Origin: CBDCYN01 sp965224205
GTDB taxonomy: Bacteria > Planctomycetota > Phycisphaerae > Phycisphaerales > Phycisphaeraceae
DNA length: 64,000 nucleotides
Reading direction: 5' to 3'
Assembly: GCA_965224205.1 (NCBI GenBank)
Contig: CBDCYN010000004.1
Span: forward strand, 1 to 64,000
In this document: positions 26,393-34,934 of the stretch, piece after piece
Numbering within the stretch: position 1 is the stretch's first letter
Layout of the letters: each line of letters starts with the position of its first letter
The notes under the pieces: generated by a model
Database searches by the model: none
The model's input: the letters and a program-made list of their open reading frames with translations, nothing else
What the model was told of the DNA's origin: nothing
Translations under genes and position numbers: made by a program

Positions 26393-27058
26393 GTGCCCAG
26401 CAGCACCGTTGAAGATTATCTTAAGCAGTTGTACCTCCAGCAGCAGGACGCTGATGGGAAGCTCGTGGCCACCGGCAAGTTAGCCTCGGCGCTGGGGGTC
26501 ACGCCCGGGACCGCTACGGTGATGGTCAAGACCCTCGCCGAATCGGACCTGGTGCTCTACGAGCCGCGTCAAGGGGCCTGCCTGACTGAAAAAGGCCTCA
26601 AGCTCGCCCTACACGTCCTGCGGCGGCACCGCCTGGTGGAGCTTTTTTTGGTGCAGATCCTGGGCCTTGACTGGAGCGAGGTCCGCGACGAGGCGGAGGT
26701 CCTCGAGCACGCGGTGTCTGAAAAGGTCTTAAGCCGTATCGACGACGTCTTGGGACACCCGAAGGTCGATCCCCACGGGGATCAGATCCCCAGCGCCGAT
26801 GGTGAGATCGACCGCCGCCGGTTGCGGTCGCTGGGCGACTGCGACCCGGGTCAGACCGTGAAGATCGCCCGGGTCGAAGACGACGATCCGCAGTTCCTGC
26901 GGTTCGCGGACGAGAAGGGCCTGCTGCCGGGGATCGAGGTCGTGATCGACGCACGCGACCGGATGGCTGACTCGGTGACGATCACCCCGGCCGGCGGCCG
27001 CCAGACAGTCGTGGGCACCTCGGCCGCGGGGCGGATCTATGTAACGACCTCTCACTAG
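26393..27058 (+). CDS. DtxR/MntR-family metal-dependent transcription regulator
   Basis: A 221-residue regulator, divergent from the metal-transport operon. Residues 1-65 are a winged helix (VEDYLKQLYLQQQ, LASALGVTPGTATVMVKTL). The dimerisation/metal part has RRHRLVELFLVQILGLDWSEVRDEAEVLEHAVSE and HPKVDPHGDQIP, which match DtxR ligands and dimer contacts. The last 75 residues form the SH3-like FeoA domain seen in long family members (GDCDPGQTVKIARVED). Translation starts at GTG (26393) with AGGAGG only 4 nt upstream. It probably represses the neighbouring operon when metal is plentiful, acting at the palindrome at 26090. Confidence 0.93.
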   Translation: MPSSTVEDYLKQLYLQQQDADGKLVATGKLASALGVTPGTATVMVKTLAESDLVLYEPRQGACLTEKGLKLALHVLRRHRLVELFLVQILGLDWSEVRDEAEVLEHAVSEKVLSRIDDVLGHPKVDPHGDQIPSADGEIDRRRLRSLGDCDPGQTVKIARVEDDDPQFLRFADEKGLLPGIEVVIDARDRMADSVTITPAGGRQTVVGTSAAGRIYVTTSH

Positions 27059-27080
27059 GAACGTTTTGGGGGCGTGGCGG

Positions 27081-27259
27081 TCATTGCGGGAGACGTTCAC
27101 GGCCAGCCGCGAACGTGAGAAAGGGTTTCTGCGAATGAGTCCCCGACCCGACCTTCCGGTAGGGAGTCGTCAAGACCGTGGGACAAACCCGTACCCGATA
27201 CCGGCCGGGACCGTCGGGTTCGAACCGGACGTGGTCGCCGGGACGTAGGTGGTGGCTTG
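27081..27259 (-). pseudogene. possible 3' remnant of a gene split by IS630
   Basis: On the minus strand this stretch reads LRPGDHVRFEPDGPGRYRV and continues to a TGA at 27081. If the IS630 element and one TATA are removed, it joins in frame with the minus-strand reading on the other side (GGPIVLLLPDGKRVTTE, DRKDVPVARLGAVLY at about 28413-28530). The joined piece looks like a small basic soluble protein of unknown family. Support is only codon-like character and the frame match, so this is tentative. Confidence 0.3.
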
Positions 27260-28412
27260 TATACCTTCCTCGGGTGAGTTTGTCTGATCGGTAGAATAGG
27301 CTGACGTTAGCGGTTTGATTTTACTACGAAGTCACTGGACACAGGAGGCATGGATGCTTCAGATCACATTGACGGACGATGCGGTGGCGGCGTTGGATCG
27401 GGGGCGTTTTAGCGATCCAGATCCGCGGGTGCGGCGGAAGTTGCAGGTGGTTTGGCTCAAGAGCCATGGGTTGGCACATCGGCAGATCGCGGCCTTGGCA
27501 GGGGTCAGCAGCCGGACGGTGCAGCGTTATTTGAATACGTACCTCGACGGTGGGATCGAGGCGTTGAGGCAAAACGGCTACCGGGGTCAGCCCAGTCAAT
27601 TGAACGCGCACGGCCCGAAGGTCAAGGCGTCTTTGGAACAACACCCGCCGTCGACGATCCACGAGGCGAGCCATCAGATCACGCAACTCACCGGTCTGCG
27701 TCGCGGCCCGACGCAAGTGCGAGCTTTTTTGAAACGGCTGGGTCTGCGTCGTCGCAAGCTCGGGGGTGTGCCGGGCAAGCTTGATCAGGCCAAGCATCAA
27801 CAGCAGCGTGAATTCCTTGAACAGACCCTCGATCCGGCTTTGGACGAAGCCGAACGGGGTGATCGCAGGGTTTTTTTGTAGACGCCTGCCACTTCGTCCA
27901 TGGCGCGTTTCTGTGCTACGTGTGGTGCGTGGTGAGGCTGTTCATCCGCACGCCCACCGGCCGCCGCCGGCTGAACGTGTTGGGGGCGTTGGATTTCGTG
28001 ACCCGAGAGTTGGTGACCGTCACGAACACGACGTACATCACGGCCCAAACGGTCTGCGAATTACTCGAGACGCTCGCGGGGCGTTACCCCGGCCAAGCGA
28101 TCACCCTGGTGCTGGACAACGCGCGGTATCAACGCTGCCGGTTGGTCCAAGATCGGGCCGTGGGGTTGGGCATCGAGTTGATGTTCCTGCCGTCCTACTC
28201 GCCGCACCTGAACCTGATCGAACGGATCTGGGGCCTGCTCAAGAAACGCTGCCTCAACGGCCGGTACTACGAAACGTTCGATCGATTTCAGCAAGCCATC
28301 CACGACGGCATCGCCAAGCTGGCCACCGACGACAAACCCAACGTCCAAACCCTCATCACCCGCAACCTTCCAACACTTCAACAATCGGACAATCTTAGCC
28401 GCGTGAGGTATA
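27260..28412. mobile_element. IS630-family insertion sequence (~1.15 kb)
   Basis: Imperfect terminal inverted repeats begin TATACCT at 27260 and end in the complement AGGTATA at 28412; they share spaced matches for about 35 bp (CGG, TTGTC, GAT). TA, or TATA, is present at both edges, as expected for this TA-targeting family. The element carries one transposase in two overlapping frames. Confidence 0.85.
27354..27881 (+). CDS. IS630 transposase, N-terminal frame (OrfA)
   Basis: 175 residues containing the helix-turn-helix region (HGLAHRQIAALAGVSSRTVQRYLNTY) that binds the element's ends, and a second DNA-binding segment with RAFLKRLGLRRRKLGGVPGK. AGGAGG lies a few nt before the ATG at 27354; an earlier in-frame start at 27315 lacks this. 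The frame stops at TAG 27879-27881 right after a run of seven T. The sequence T TTT TTG at 27872-27878 is a canonical -1 slippery heptamer in the zero frame. A -1 shift here continues into the catalytic frame. Confidence 0.85.
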   Translation: MLQITLTDDAVAALDRGRFSDPDPRVRRKLQVVWLKSHGLAHRQIAALAGVSSRTVQRYLNTYLDGGIEALRQNGYRGQPSQLNAHGPKVKASLEQHPPSTIHEASHQITQLTGLRRGPTQVRAFLKRLGLRRRKLGGVPGKLDQAKHQQQREFLEQTLDPALDEAERGDRRVFL

Positions 28413-28471
28413 AAGTACGGCCCCCAACCTCGCCACCGGAACATCCTTCCGATCCGTTATTTCGGTTGTGA
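27878..28471 (+). CDS. IS630 transposase, catalytic frame (OrfB, reached by -1 frameshift)
   Basis: Read in the -1 frame after the T-run, the protein continues VFFVDACHFVHGAF, giving the first Asp of the DDE triad at 27881. The second Asp is in LVLDNARYQ and the Glu in HLNLIERIWG, a complete Tc1/mariner-type catalytic core. The first ATG in this frame is only at 27920, after the first Asp, so OrfB alone would be inactive and the fusion is required. The frame runs through the right end of the element and stops at 28471 in flanking DNA. Confidence 0.85.
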   Translation, partial: VDACHFVHGAFLCYVWCVVRLFIRTPTGRRRLNVLGALDFVTRELVTVTNTTYITAQTVCELLETLAGRYPGQAITLVLDNARYQRCRLVQDRAVGLGIELMFLPSYSPHLNLIERIWGLLKKRCLNGRYYETFDRFQQAIHDGIAKLATDDKPNVQTLITRNLPTLQQSDNLSRVRYKVRPPTSPPEHPSDPLFRL

Positions 28472-28782
28472 CCCGCTTCCCATCAGGCAGGAGCAAGACG
28501 ATCGGGCCCCCCACGAGTTGGGGGGTTGTTTCGACGCGCGGGGATCGCGGAGCAGACAAGCGGCTTCTGAACTTGGGCGGGGGCGCCCGCACGTAGCGGT
28601 TGCGGATCGCCCCCGCCGTGAGCGTGTATAGGAAAGTGTCACAAGGGCTAGCATCTGATCGTGCGCCGCGGGGATCAAGCGGGTGCGCACGGGCAGGATA
28701 CAGGTCGCTCCAAGAACGGCTTGAACAAGGACTGTGCGAAACCGTCTGAGGTGAGGGGCCACGCGTGGCCTTCGCTTGAGGA

Positions 28783-29181
28783 TAACCCGATGGATCGAGG
28801 ACGAACCAAGAGACCCCTCGCGATGGGCTAAGAACCGGCCCGGTGTGGATCGGCTCCACGCCGTGAATCTCGATCAGGGTGGCGTACCGGCAGTTGGATC
28901 GGCGACGCCAGAACGAATCATCGCCGCAGACCGCGGGGTTGAACCTCTGCTTGAGCATCCGGATACGTCGGGGGGTAAGCCCCGAGTAGAATCTGATAAG
29001 ACCCGCGACGGGCTGTGGCACGATACGGGCCGCTGGACTGCTTGAAGAAGATCCGGTCTCCCGCATCAATACGGCGATACGGGGCTCGGGCGGTCTTGGT
29101 CAAACGGCACTCCATGGTTTTACACCCCGCGAGGATCAGGCGGGGATAAGGTTCAAGCAAAATGGCGACATGATCGGTCAT
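28783..29181 (-). pseudogene. ASCH-domain protein gene with a frameshift
   Basis: The first frame from 29181 reads like an ASCH domain (VAILLEPYPRLILAGCKTMECR, then APYRRIDAGDRIFFKQSSGP). Close to 29030 the similarity moves to the next frame, which carries the second half: RFYSGLTPRRIRMLKQRF, AVCGDDSFW, CRYATLIEIHGVEPI and GVSWFVLD. One extra base, or two missing, in about 29000-29038 breaks the gene. ASCH proteins are small RNA-binding-like beta barrels, sometimes acting in nucleotide or RNA modification. No ribosome binding site was identified. The gene lies beside IS630, in a decaying region. Confidence 0.65.
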
Positions 29182-29597
29182 GGGCAGACAGACCTACTCG
29201 GCGGCTGGGCGGGCTAGCCGATCGCCTCGACGTACCGGCGAAGTGGGACCCACGTTGGATCTCCACAAAGATGGTACCCGCCCGCTGGCAAGAGGCTTAG
29301 GTTACCGATGCAATGATGAACCGGCGTGACAACGTCCTGACATAAAATATTTTTTACAACAAAAAAAATATTTTTGTTTGGCTTAACATTTTTCATACAA
29401 ATATCTTATCTAAATTCAAATAATCGAACCCCAACCCAAACCCGTATTGCTTCGACGATCTGAATGGTGTAACATCACGTATCTAGACCTATAGTTAGAT
29501 GCGAGGTGAAAGGACATGTAAAATGGGAAGAGAAAGTCGATGGATCACCCCGATTAGTACCATGTCGTATTAACAATTCCTTGGAGAGAGTGAATCT
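29182..29597. other. AT-rich intergenic region upstream of a PEP-CTERM gene
   Basis: About 415 nt. The part from 29338 to 29425 is very AT-rich (runs of A and T around ATATTTTT), unlike the genome average, and may be part of an upstream promoter region. No gene, terminator or recognised repeat was seen. Confidence 0.4.
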
Positions 29598-30470
29598 ATG
29601 TCGCGGTCAGTAAGCAGCAATGTAACCCCTTGGATCGCAGGACTGGTGACGCTGATTTGGGCTACCGCAGGACAGTCAGCGGTGATGATCGGCGGGCTAA
29701 ACGAATCGCGCAGCGATCTGCTGCGGTCGTTTTCGAGTGACGCCTACCAGGACATCCGCAGCCTGTTGTCCGACCCCGCTAACTTCGGGTCTTCGGGCGT
29801 CGTTCGGGACACGGTCGAGTTCGCCCCTGATCTGAACGTGATTACCCCCGGTGCGCTAGCGGGGTTGGATATCTTCATCCTCGCGGAAGTGACCAGCCTA
29901 ACCACCGATGAACAGGACGCCCTGCGTCAATTCGTTCTCGATGGGCACGGACTGGTATTGATCTCCGATACCCCTGACGCAAGCACGGTCGGGGCCAATC
30001 TCATGTTGCAGCAACTGGGGATGGGACAGATCAGCAGCGACCGCAGCGCCGATGACGATACCGAAGGCATTTTCACGAACCAGACACTTTCTACAGACGG
30101 CCCTTTCGGCCCGCTGTTGGGAGAATCGTTTACCGTCACCCGTGCCCGCCGGCTGATTTCGGGTTTTGGCTCGACCGTGATCGGAGAAACCCAGAGAGAC
30201 GGAATCGATATCTTGGTGGAGATCCGTCCCGGTACGCTGGCGCCTGGTTCGGGCGCCGTCCTGGCGATGGGAGACGTCTTGTTGACCAATAGCTTTATCC
30301 CGATCGACGGCGGAGACGAGAGCGGCAACAAGAACAACGCGAACCTTTTCATGAATTTCGTCTCGGCCCACGCAGCGCCCGAGCCGGCCAGTGCCGCGGT
30401 GCTGCTCATCATCGCCACAACGTTCCTACCCACTACTGGCAGGGCCCGGCGCCGTCGGCAGGCCGCTTAG
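29598..30470 (+). CDS. PEP-CTERM sorting domain protein
   Basis: A 290-residue exported protein. The N-terminus is a signal peptide (WIAGLVTLIWATAGQSAV). The middle (about 25-245) looks like a Rossmann-type ThuA/GATase-like fold: GLDIFILAEVTSLTTDEQDALRQFVLDGHGLVLISD. The C-terminus has the full tripartite PEP-CTERM tag: APEPASA, a hydrophobic helix VLLIIATTFLP, and the basic tail RARRRR. This tag is recognised by exosortase and marks proteins for the cell surface or matrix. GGAGAG lies about 9 nt before the ATG. No exosortase is in the window. Function beyond sorting is unknown. Confidence 0.85.
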   Translation: MSRSVSSNVTPWIAGLVTLIWATAGQSAVMIGGLNESRSDLLRSFSSDAYQDIRSLLSDPANFGSSGVVRDTVEFAPDLNVITPGALAGLDIFILAEVTSLTTDEQDALRQFVLDGHGLVLISDTPDASTVGANLMLQQLGMGQISSDRSADDDTEGIFTNQTLSTDGPFGPLLGESFTVTRARRLISGFGSTVIGETQRDGIDILVEIRPGTLAPGSGAVLAMGDVLLTNSFIPIDGGDESGNKNNANLFMNFVSAHAAPEPASAAVLLIIATTFLPTTGRARRRRQAA

Positions 30471-30960
30471 TTCCCACGGACTACGGGCTGATTTCATCGT
30501 AGAACCCGCCCGATTCCACGATAAAATATAGCTGACCGCTGTGGATGAATGGATACCCCGTGCATCCAAGCACCCCGCCGGTAATACCGCTGATTTGAAC
30601 ACCCCCTGCCGCTTGCCCGGGGCATACCGCCTATTGAACCGGGAAGGGTCGACGATCGGGGTTATGGGACTCAGGCTGATAACCTGACCATGGATAGGGA
30701 TTCGGGACGCCCCAGCTTTCCTACAGTCAAGCACGGCCCCGAACGATCCGACGCTCAGGGATATGCGCCCCCTTCCGCGATCCCACGAAACCGGTCAGTT
30801 GAGTGTATTTTGCACCGAAGCCGTTGAAGATCTATGTGTACCACACCGAAAGCACCTGTATAATCATAACGATGGCCGGCGAGGAAGACCGTTCCTCCCC
30901 CCTAACGCCCAGGCTTAAAAAGCAACCGAGGCTGTGGTTCACGACTAGACAGGAATCGTC
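30471..30960. other. intergenic region before the secretion cluster
   Basis: About 490 nt between the PEP-CTERM gene and the first secretion ATPase. It should contain the promoter of the cluster; no consensus promoter was identified. Small plus-strand frames near 30803 overlap the ATPase start and lack coding character. Confidence 0.4.
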
Positions 30961-32736
30961 ATGGCTCGCGATCGCCGAAAACTCGGTGACATCCTCCGGG
31001 AATGGGGGCTGCTAACGGATCAGCAACTCCAAGAGGCGTTGCACATCGCCGAGGGCTCCCGCCAGCGCATCGGCGAGGTCCTCGTGGAACTGGGGTACGT
31101 CAGCGAAACCGATGTGGCCAAGGCCCTGGCCAATCAGTTCCACATGGAGTACATCGACCTCGACGACCCCAACGCCATCGACCGGCAGAAGCTGTCTCTT
31201 TTGCCCGGCGACGTGATCAAGAAGTACATGGTGCTGCCCCTGGAACGGACCAACGGGCGTCTAAAGGTCGTGATCCACAACCCGATGGACCTCGAGACGC
31301 TCGACAACCTCCGGTTCCGGATGAACTGCGAGATCGACACCTCCCTCGCCGCGCGCAGCAAGATCAAGGATTTTATCGACCACCTGTTCAACGAGACCCG
31401 TGAGAGCATCGACGAAGCGGTCCAGGAGATGCGGTTCGAGACCTCCGGCAAGTCGATCGATCTCAAGGTGGTGCGCACCGGCGACGGGTCCGAAGCCGAT
31501 CAGGGCTCCACGTCCGACGCCCAGCAGGCCCCGATCATCCGGCTCGTGAACCAGATCATCGTTGAAGCCGTCAACAGCCGTGCCAGCGACGTGCACGTCG
31601 AGCCGTTCACCGACCGGGTGCGTCTGCGGTACCGGATCGACGGGGTCTGCCACGAACGCGACCGGATCCCCAAACGCACCCAGGCCGCGGTGATCGCCCG
31701 TCTCAAGCTCATGGCCGGGGTCAAGGTTGAAGAAAAACGCGTGCCCCAAGACGGGCGGATCAAGCTCAAGATCAACGACGAGATGGTGGACTTCCGGTTC
31801 AGCTGCTGCCCGGCGTACCACGGGGAGAGCTGCGTCATGAGGGTGCTGCGGTCGGAGTCGGCCAGGGTGGGCCTGGCCAAACTAGGCCTGCACGAAGACA
31901 CCCTGGAACAATTTAACCAGATCATCCGCCGCCCCAACGGTATGTTCCTCGTGACCGGCCCGACGGGGTCGGGTAAAACCACCACGCTTTATGCGGCGTT
32001 GGATGTGCTCAACCGGCCCGATCGCAAGATTATCACCGCTGAAGACCCGGTCGAATACAACCTCAAGGGGATCAATCAGTGTCAGGTCAACGAGCGCGTG
32101 GGGCTGACGTTTTCGAGCATCCTCCGCGCGATGTTGCGCCAAGCCCCCAACATCATCCTTGTGGGTGAGATCCGTGACAAAGAGGTTGCCGACGTGGCGA
32201 TCCAAGCCGCCTTGACCGGCCACCTGGTGTTCTCCACGCTCCACACCAACGACGCCCCGTCGGCGATTACCCGGCTGCTCGATATGGGCGTTAAACCTTT
32301 CCTCGTAGCGAGTTCCATCCAGGCGGTCTTGGCCCAGCGCCTCGTGAGGGTCCTGTGCGATCACTGCAAGACCCTCAACCCGGCGCCCAACCCACGGCTG
32401 ATGAAGCTGTGTGGCCTAAGCCATGACGACGTGGATTCCGGCAAGATTCTGCAGGCGGTCGGGTGCCCTCAGTGCAATCATACAGGTTACTTCGGCAGGC
32501 AAGGCATCTATGAAATGATGACCATTACCCACGAGATCCGTGAACTGGCTTTCAATCGGGCCCCGTTGAATCGGATCCGCGCCTCAGCGGCGGCTTCGGG
32601 GATGCGGAACCTCCTTAGCGACGGCCGGATCAAGATCCTTGAGGGGATCACCACCCCCGAAGAGATTGCCCGGATTACCCAGGTCGAGGGTGTCGTCAAC
32701 TGGCGCGACGAGGAAGAGATCGAGATGAATCTCTAA
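30961..32736 (+). CDS. type II secretion / type IV pilus assembly ATPase (GspE/PilB), copy 1
   Basis: A cytoplasmic hexameric ATPase of 591 residues that drives pilin or pseudopilin polymerisation. The N-terminal MshEN/T2SSE_N region (RRKLGDILREWGLLT, IGEVLVELGYV) is followed by the ATPase core: Walker A GPTGSGKT at 333-340, the Asp box ITAEDPVEY, Walker B NIILVGEIRDKEVADVA and the His box GHLVFSTLHTNDAP. The zinc-binding insertion has two Cys pairs (CDHC, CPQC). It is the first gene of the cluster. A second paralogue lies at 34935, so the two may form different complexes or act in turn. Confidence 0.93.
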   Translation: MARDRRKLGDILREWGLLTDQQLQEALHIAEGSRQRIGEVLVELGYVSETDVAKALANQFHMEYIDLDDPNAIDRQKLSLLPGDVIKKYMVLPLERTNGRLKVVIHNPMDLETLDNLRFRMNCEIDTSLAARSKIKDFIDHLFNETRESIDEAVQEMRFETSGKSIDLKVVRTGDGSEADQGSTSDAQQAPIIRLVNQIIVEAVNSRASDVHVEPFTDRVRLRYRIDGVCHERDRIPKRTQAAVIARLKLMAGVKVEEKRVPQDGRIKLKINDEMVDFRFSCCPAYHGESCVMRVLRSESARVGLAKLGLHEDTLEQFNQIIRRPNGMFLVTGPTGSGKTTTLYAALDVLNRPDRKIITAEDPVEYNLKGINQCQVNERVGLTFSSILRAMLRQAPNIILVGEIRDKEVADVAIQAALTGHLVFSTLHTNDAPSAITRLLDMGVKPFLVASSIQAVLAQRLVRVLCDHCKTLNPAPNPRLMKLCGLSHDDVDSGKILQAVGCPQCNHTGYFGRQGIYEMMTITHEIRELAFNRAPLNRIRASAAASGMRNLLSDGRIKILEGITTPEEIARITQVEGVVNWRDEEEIEMNL

Positions 32737-32769
32737 ATTTCTAGGACACGGGGTCGACTTCGGCTAAGA

Positions 32770-32878
32770 TATACCGATCCCGGATGAAAAGACGACATGA
32801 CTCGTGTGCGCGGCAGGACAATTTTCGGGGTCCAACCGCATACTCGACGCGGTATTTTGATACACGAAGCGTTACACG
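32770..32878 (+). repeat. copy 2 of the ~105-bp dispersed repeat
   Basis: Lies 35 nt after the ATPase stop. It shows ATACCGATCCCGGATGAAAA, GACTCGTGTGCGCGGCAGGA, TTTTCGGGGTCCAAC, ATACTCGACGCGGTATTTTG and ATACACGAAGCGT. The copy at 43051-43155 (opposite strand) matches it almost base for base over most of its length. The rest of the gap to 33189 shows no gene. Confidence 0.75.
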
Positions 32879-33189
32879 TACACCAAAGGGAAAAGAGGAG
32901 TGTCGAGGGCAGGTTCCCAGCTGCGGACAACACGGCGGCTAGGTCCTTGCACGCAGCACCATAATTCCCTAGTCATACCGATATTCGATACTGCGTTTTT
33001 GTGCTTTTCGGACAATCGCCGACATGGACAAGTGCCGACGAAATTGAAAAACCGTGACCCCGAACATCATCTCACCCCTACCTCTGGCAAAACACAAACT
33101 ATTTATGTAAATATGGTTATATCATACTAATCCGACAGCGTAACCCATGACGCATCAAAGTGCGTCTGCAATGGCCCACGGAGACGTTC

Positions 33190-34306
33190 ATGTCCACCGT
33201 CCATATCGATCGGCTTCTAGACACCGCCATCAAGCAGCAAGCTAGTGATGTTCATTTGACCGTGGGCAAACCCCCGATGCTGCGGATGCGGGGTCGGCTG
33301 GTCGAGCTCAAGACCAAGGTGCTCGAGCCCGCTGATACGATGGGGCTGATGAAGTCGATCACCCCCGAGAAATCACAAATCGAATTGCAGGAAGAAGGTG
33401 GCTCCGATTTCGGCTTCGCTTACGATCGAGGCGCCCGCTTTAGGGTCTCCGTGTTTAAAGTAAAAGGCAATGTTTCTATCGTGCTGCGTCAGATCCCCAG
33501 CAGGATGCTGAATTTCGATGAAATCGGGTTGCCAGCGATCGTCAAAGAGCTGTGCCGCCGGCCCCGGGGGTTGTTCCTTGTCACCGGCCCGACCGGGTCC
33601 GGGGAAAACGACCACACTGGCGTCCATGATCAACTACATCAACGAAACCGTTGACCGCCATATTATCACGATCGAAGACCCCATTGAGTATTACCACCCG
33701 CACAAAAAAAGCATCGTCAACCAACGAGAAGTGGGTGCGGACGTCCCTACCTTTGCTGAGGCTTTGCGTCGTGCTTTGCGTCAAGATCCCGATGTCGCGT
33801 TAGTCGGTGAGATGCGTGACTTGGAGACGATGGAGGCTGCTGTACGCGCCGCAGAGACGGGACACCTGGTTTTTGGAACTCTTCATACCAATTCAGCTAG
33901 CGGTACCATCACACGGATCATTGACGCGTTTCCCGTCGCCCAGCAGGGTCAAATCCGAGTCCAATTGGCGACGAGTCTTATGGCCGTATTAAGCCAACAG
34001 CTGGTATCGAGATCCGATCGCAGCGGGATGGTGGCGGCATTCGAATTTATGATCGTAACCCCCGCAATCGCTCATATGATTAGAGAAAACAAGGTTTTTC
34101 GTATCGATTCCGCGATTCAAACCGGTAAGAAAAGCGGTATGCAACTGCTCGATGATCATCTCTGGGAGCTTTATAGTGGTGGTCTCATTGACGTTGAGGA
34201 CATGCTTGACAAAGCCCGAGATCCCTCGGTTCTCGTCGACAAAGTCAAGCGATCAGGAGGAAAGATCTCCCGAACCGAGCTCAACACAGAGTCAGATGCC
34301 GCTTGA
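33190..34306 (+). pseudogene. pilT: twitching-motility ATPase PilT, frameshifted in Walker A
   Basis: The retraction ATPase that depolymerises type IV pili. From the ATG at 33190 (GGAG 6 nt upstream) the frame reads as PilT (DRLLDTAIKQQASDVHLTVGKPPMLR, LFLVTGPTGSG) and then breaks at GGGG 33601-33604. Removing one G restores GPTGSGKTTTLASMINYINE and gives a 371-residue protein of normal length, with IITIEDPIEY, DVALVGEMRDLETMEAAV and GHLVFGTLHTNSA intact. As written the frame stops at 33654. This is either a true mutation that kills ATP binding or a homopolymer error in the assembly. The downstream half is otherwise undamaged. Confidence 0.88.
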
Positions 34307-34934
34307 TACCGCCTACTATTCCTCTCCCATCATGCGATCATGACTAAATCTTAGCCTCTTCATACTATTGCGGTCGAGATTTAGACGTATTTTTAATCCG
34401 ATTCAACTTTTGAACCGCCATTTTGGGCATCTGAGGATCGATGACCTCGACTTTCATCAAAAATAAGACGTAAACCCATATTAATAAATATTTTAATGTT
34501 GAAGTGGCTAATGCTATCGAACCACTCTTGTGTCAACCAAATTCTTGGTGTCTATATATTGGCGATCAGTATCTTAGGTATTGATGTATAGTTATTAGGA
34601 CGATAGGATACATTAAAGACTTTGCTAAAAGTAAAAAAAGAGGAGAGAAGCTTCCGCATGGAATCCTATTAAATCGAAAAAAAGAATAGGTTGTATGGTT
34701 TTATTGCATGAAAATCACTCAAAAATAAAGACTCTCCAAGAATGACCGAGGGTTTTGCCCAATCACTCGTATATGTCTGATGGAAGAGACATGCAGATTT
34801 TCGGAGATGACGCAGGACTTAGTTTAAGTCATTAATGAAGATTCCGGCACAAGAAGCCCATGAGCCCACAAAGCACGATCCCACAAAGTTAGACAATATG
34901 TACGAATGAAACCATTGATATCACGGTAAACGTC
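34307..34934. other. AT-rich intergenic region inside the secretion cluster
   Basis: About 630 nt of DNA much richer in AT than the flanking genes, without a supported open frame. A weak hairpin (CCTATT..AATAGG, about 34664-34690) and A-rich runs are visible. It separates pilT from the second ATPase gene and probably contains the latter's promoter. Confidence 0.4.

Noticed and set aside
28395..29069. 224-codon minus-strand frame read as one protein
   Set aside because: Only about the first 90 residues look like protein (second half of an ASCH domain); the rest is Arg/Ser/Pro-rich and crosses into the IS630 end, so it was treated as decayed gene pieces.
30803..31015. Frame overlapping the start of the first GspE gene
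   Set aside because: Out of frame with the ATPase, no ribosome binding site, no family character.
33600..33610. Programmed frameshifting as the explanation for pilT
   Set aside because: A +1 shift would be needed within the Walker A codons and no known +1 signal (rare codon, stop in zero frame, upstream Shine-Dalgarno-like stimulator) is apparent; mutation or assembly error is simpler.
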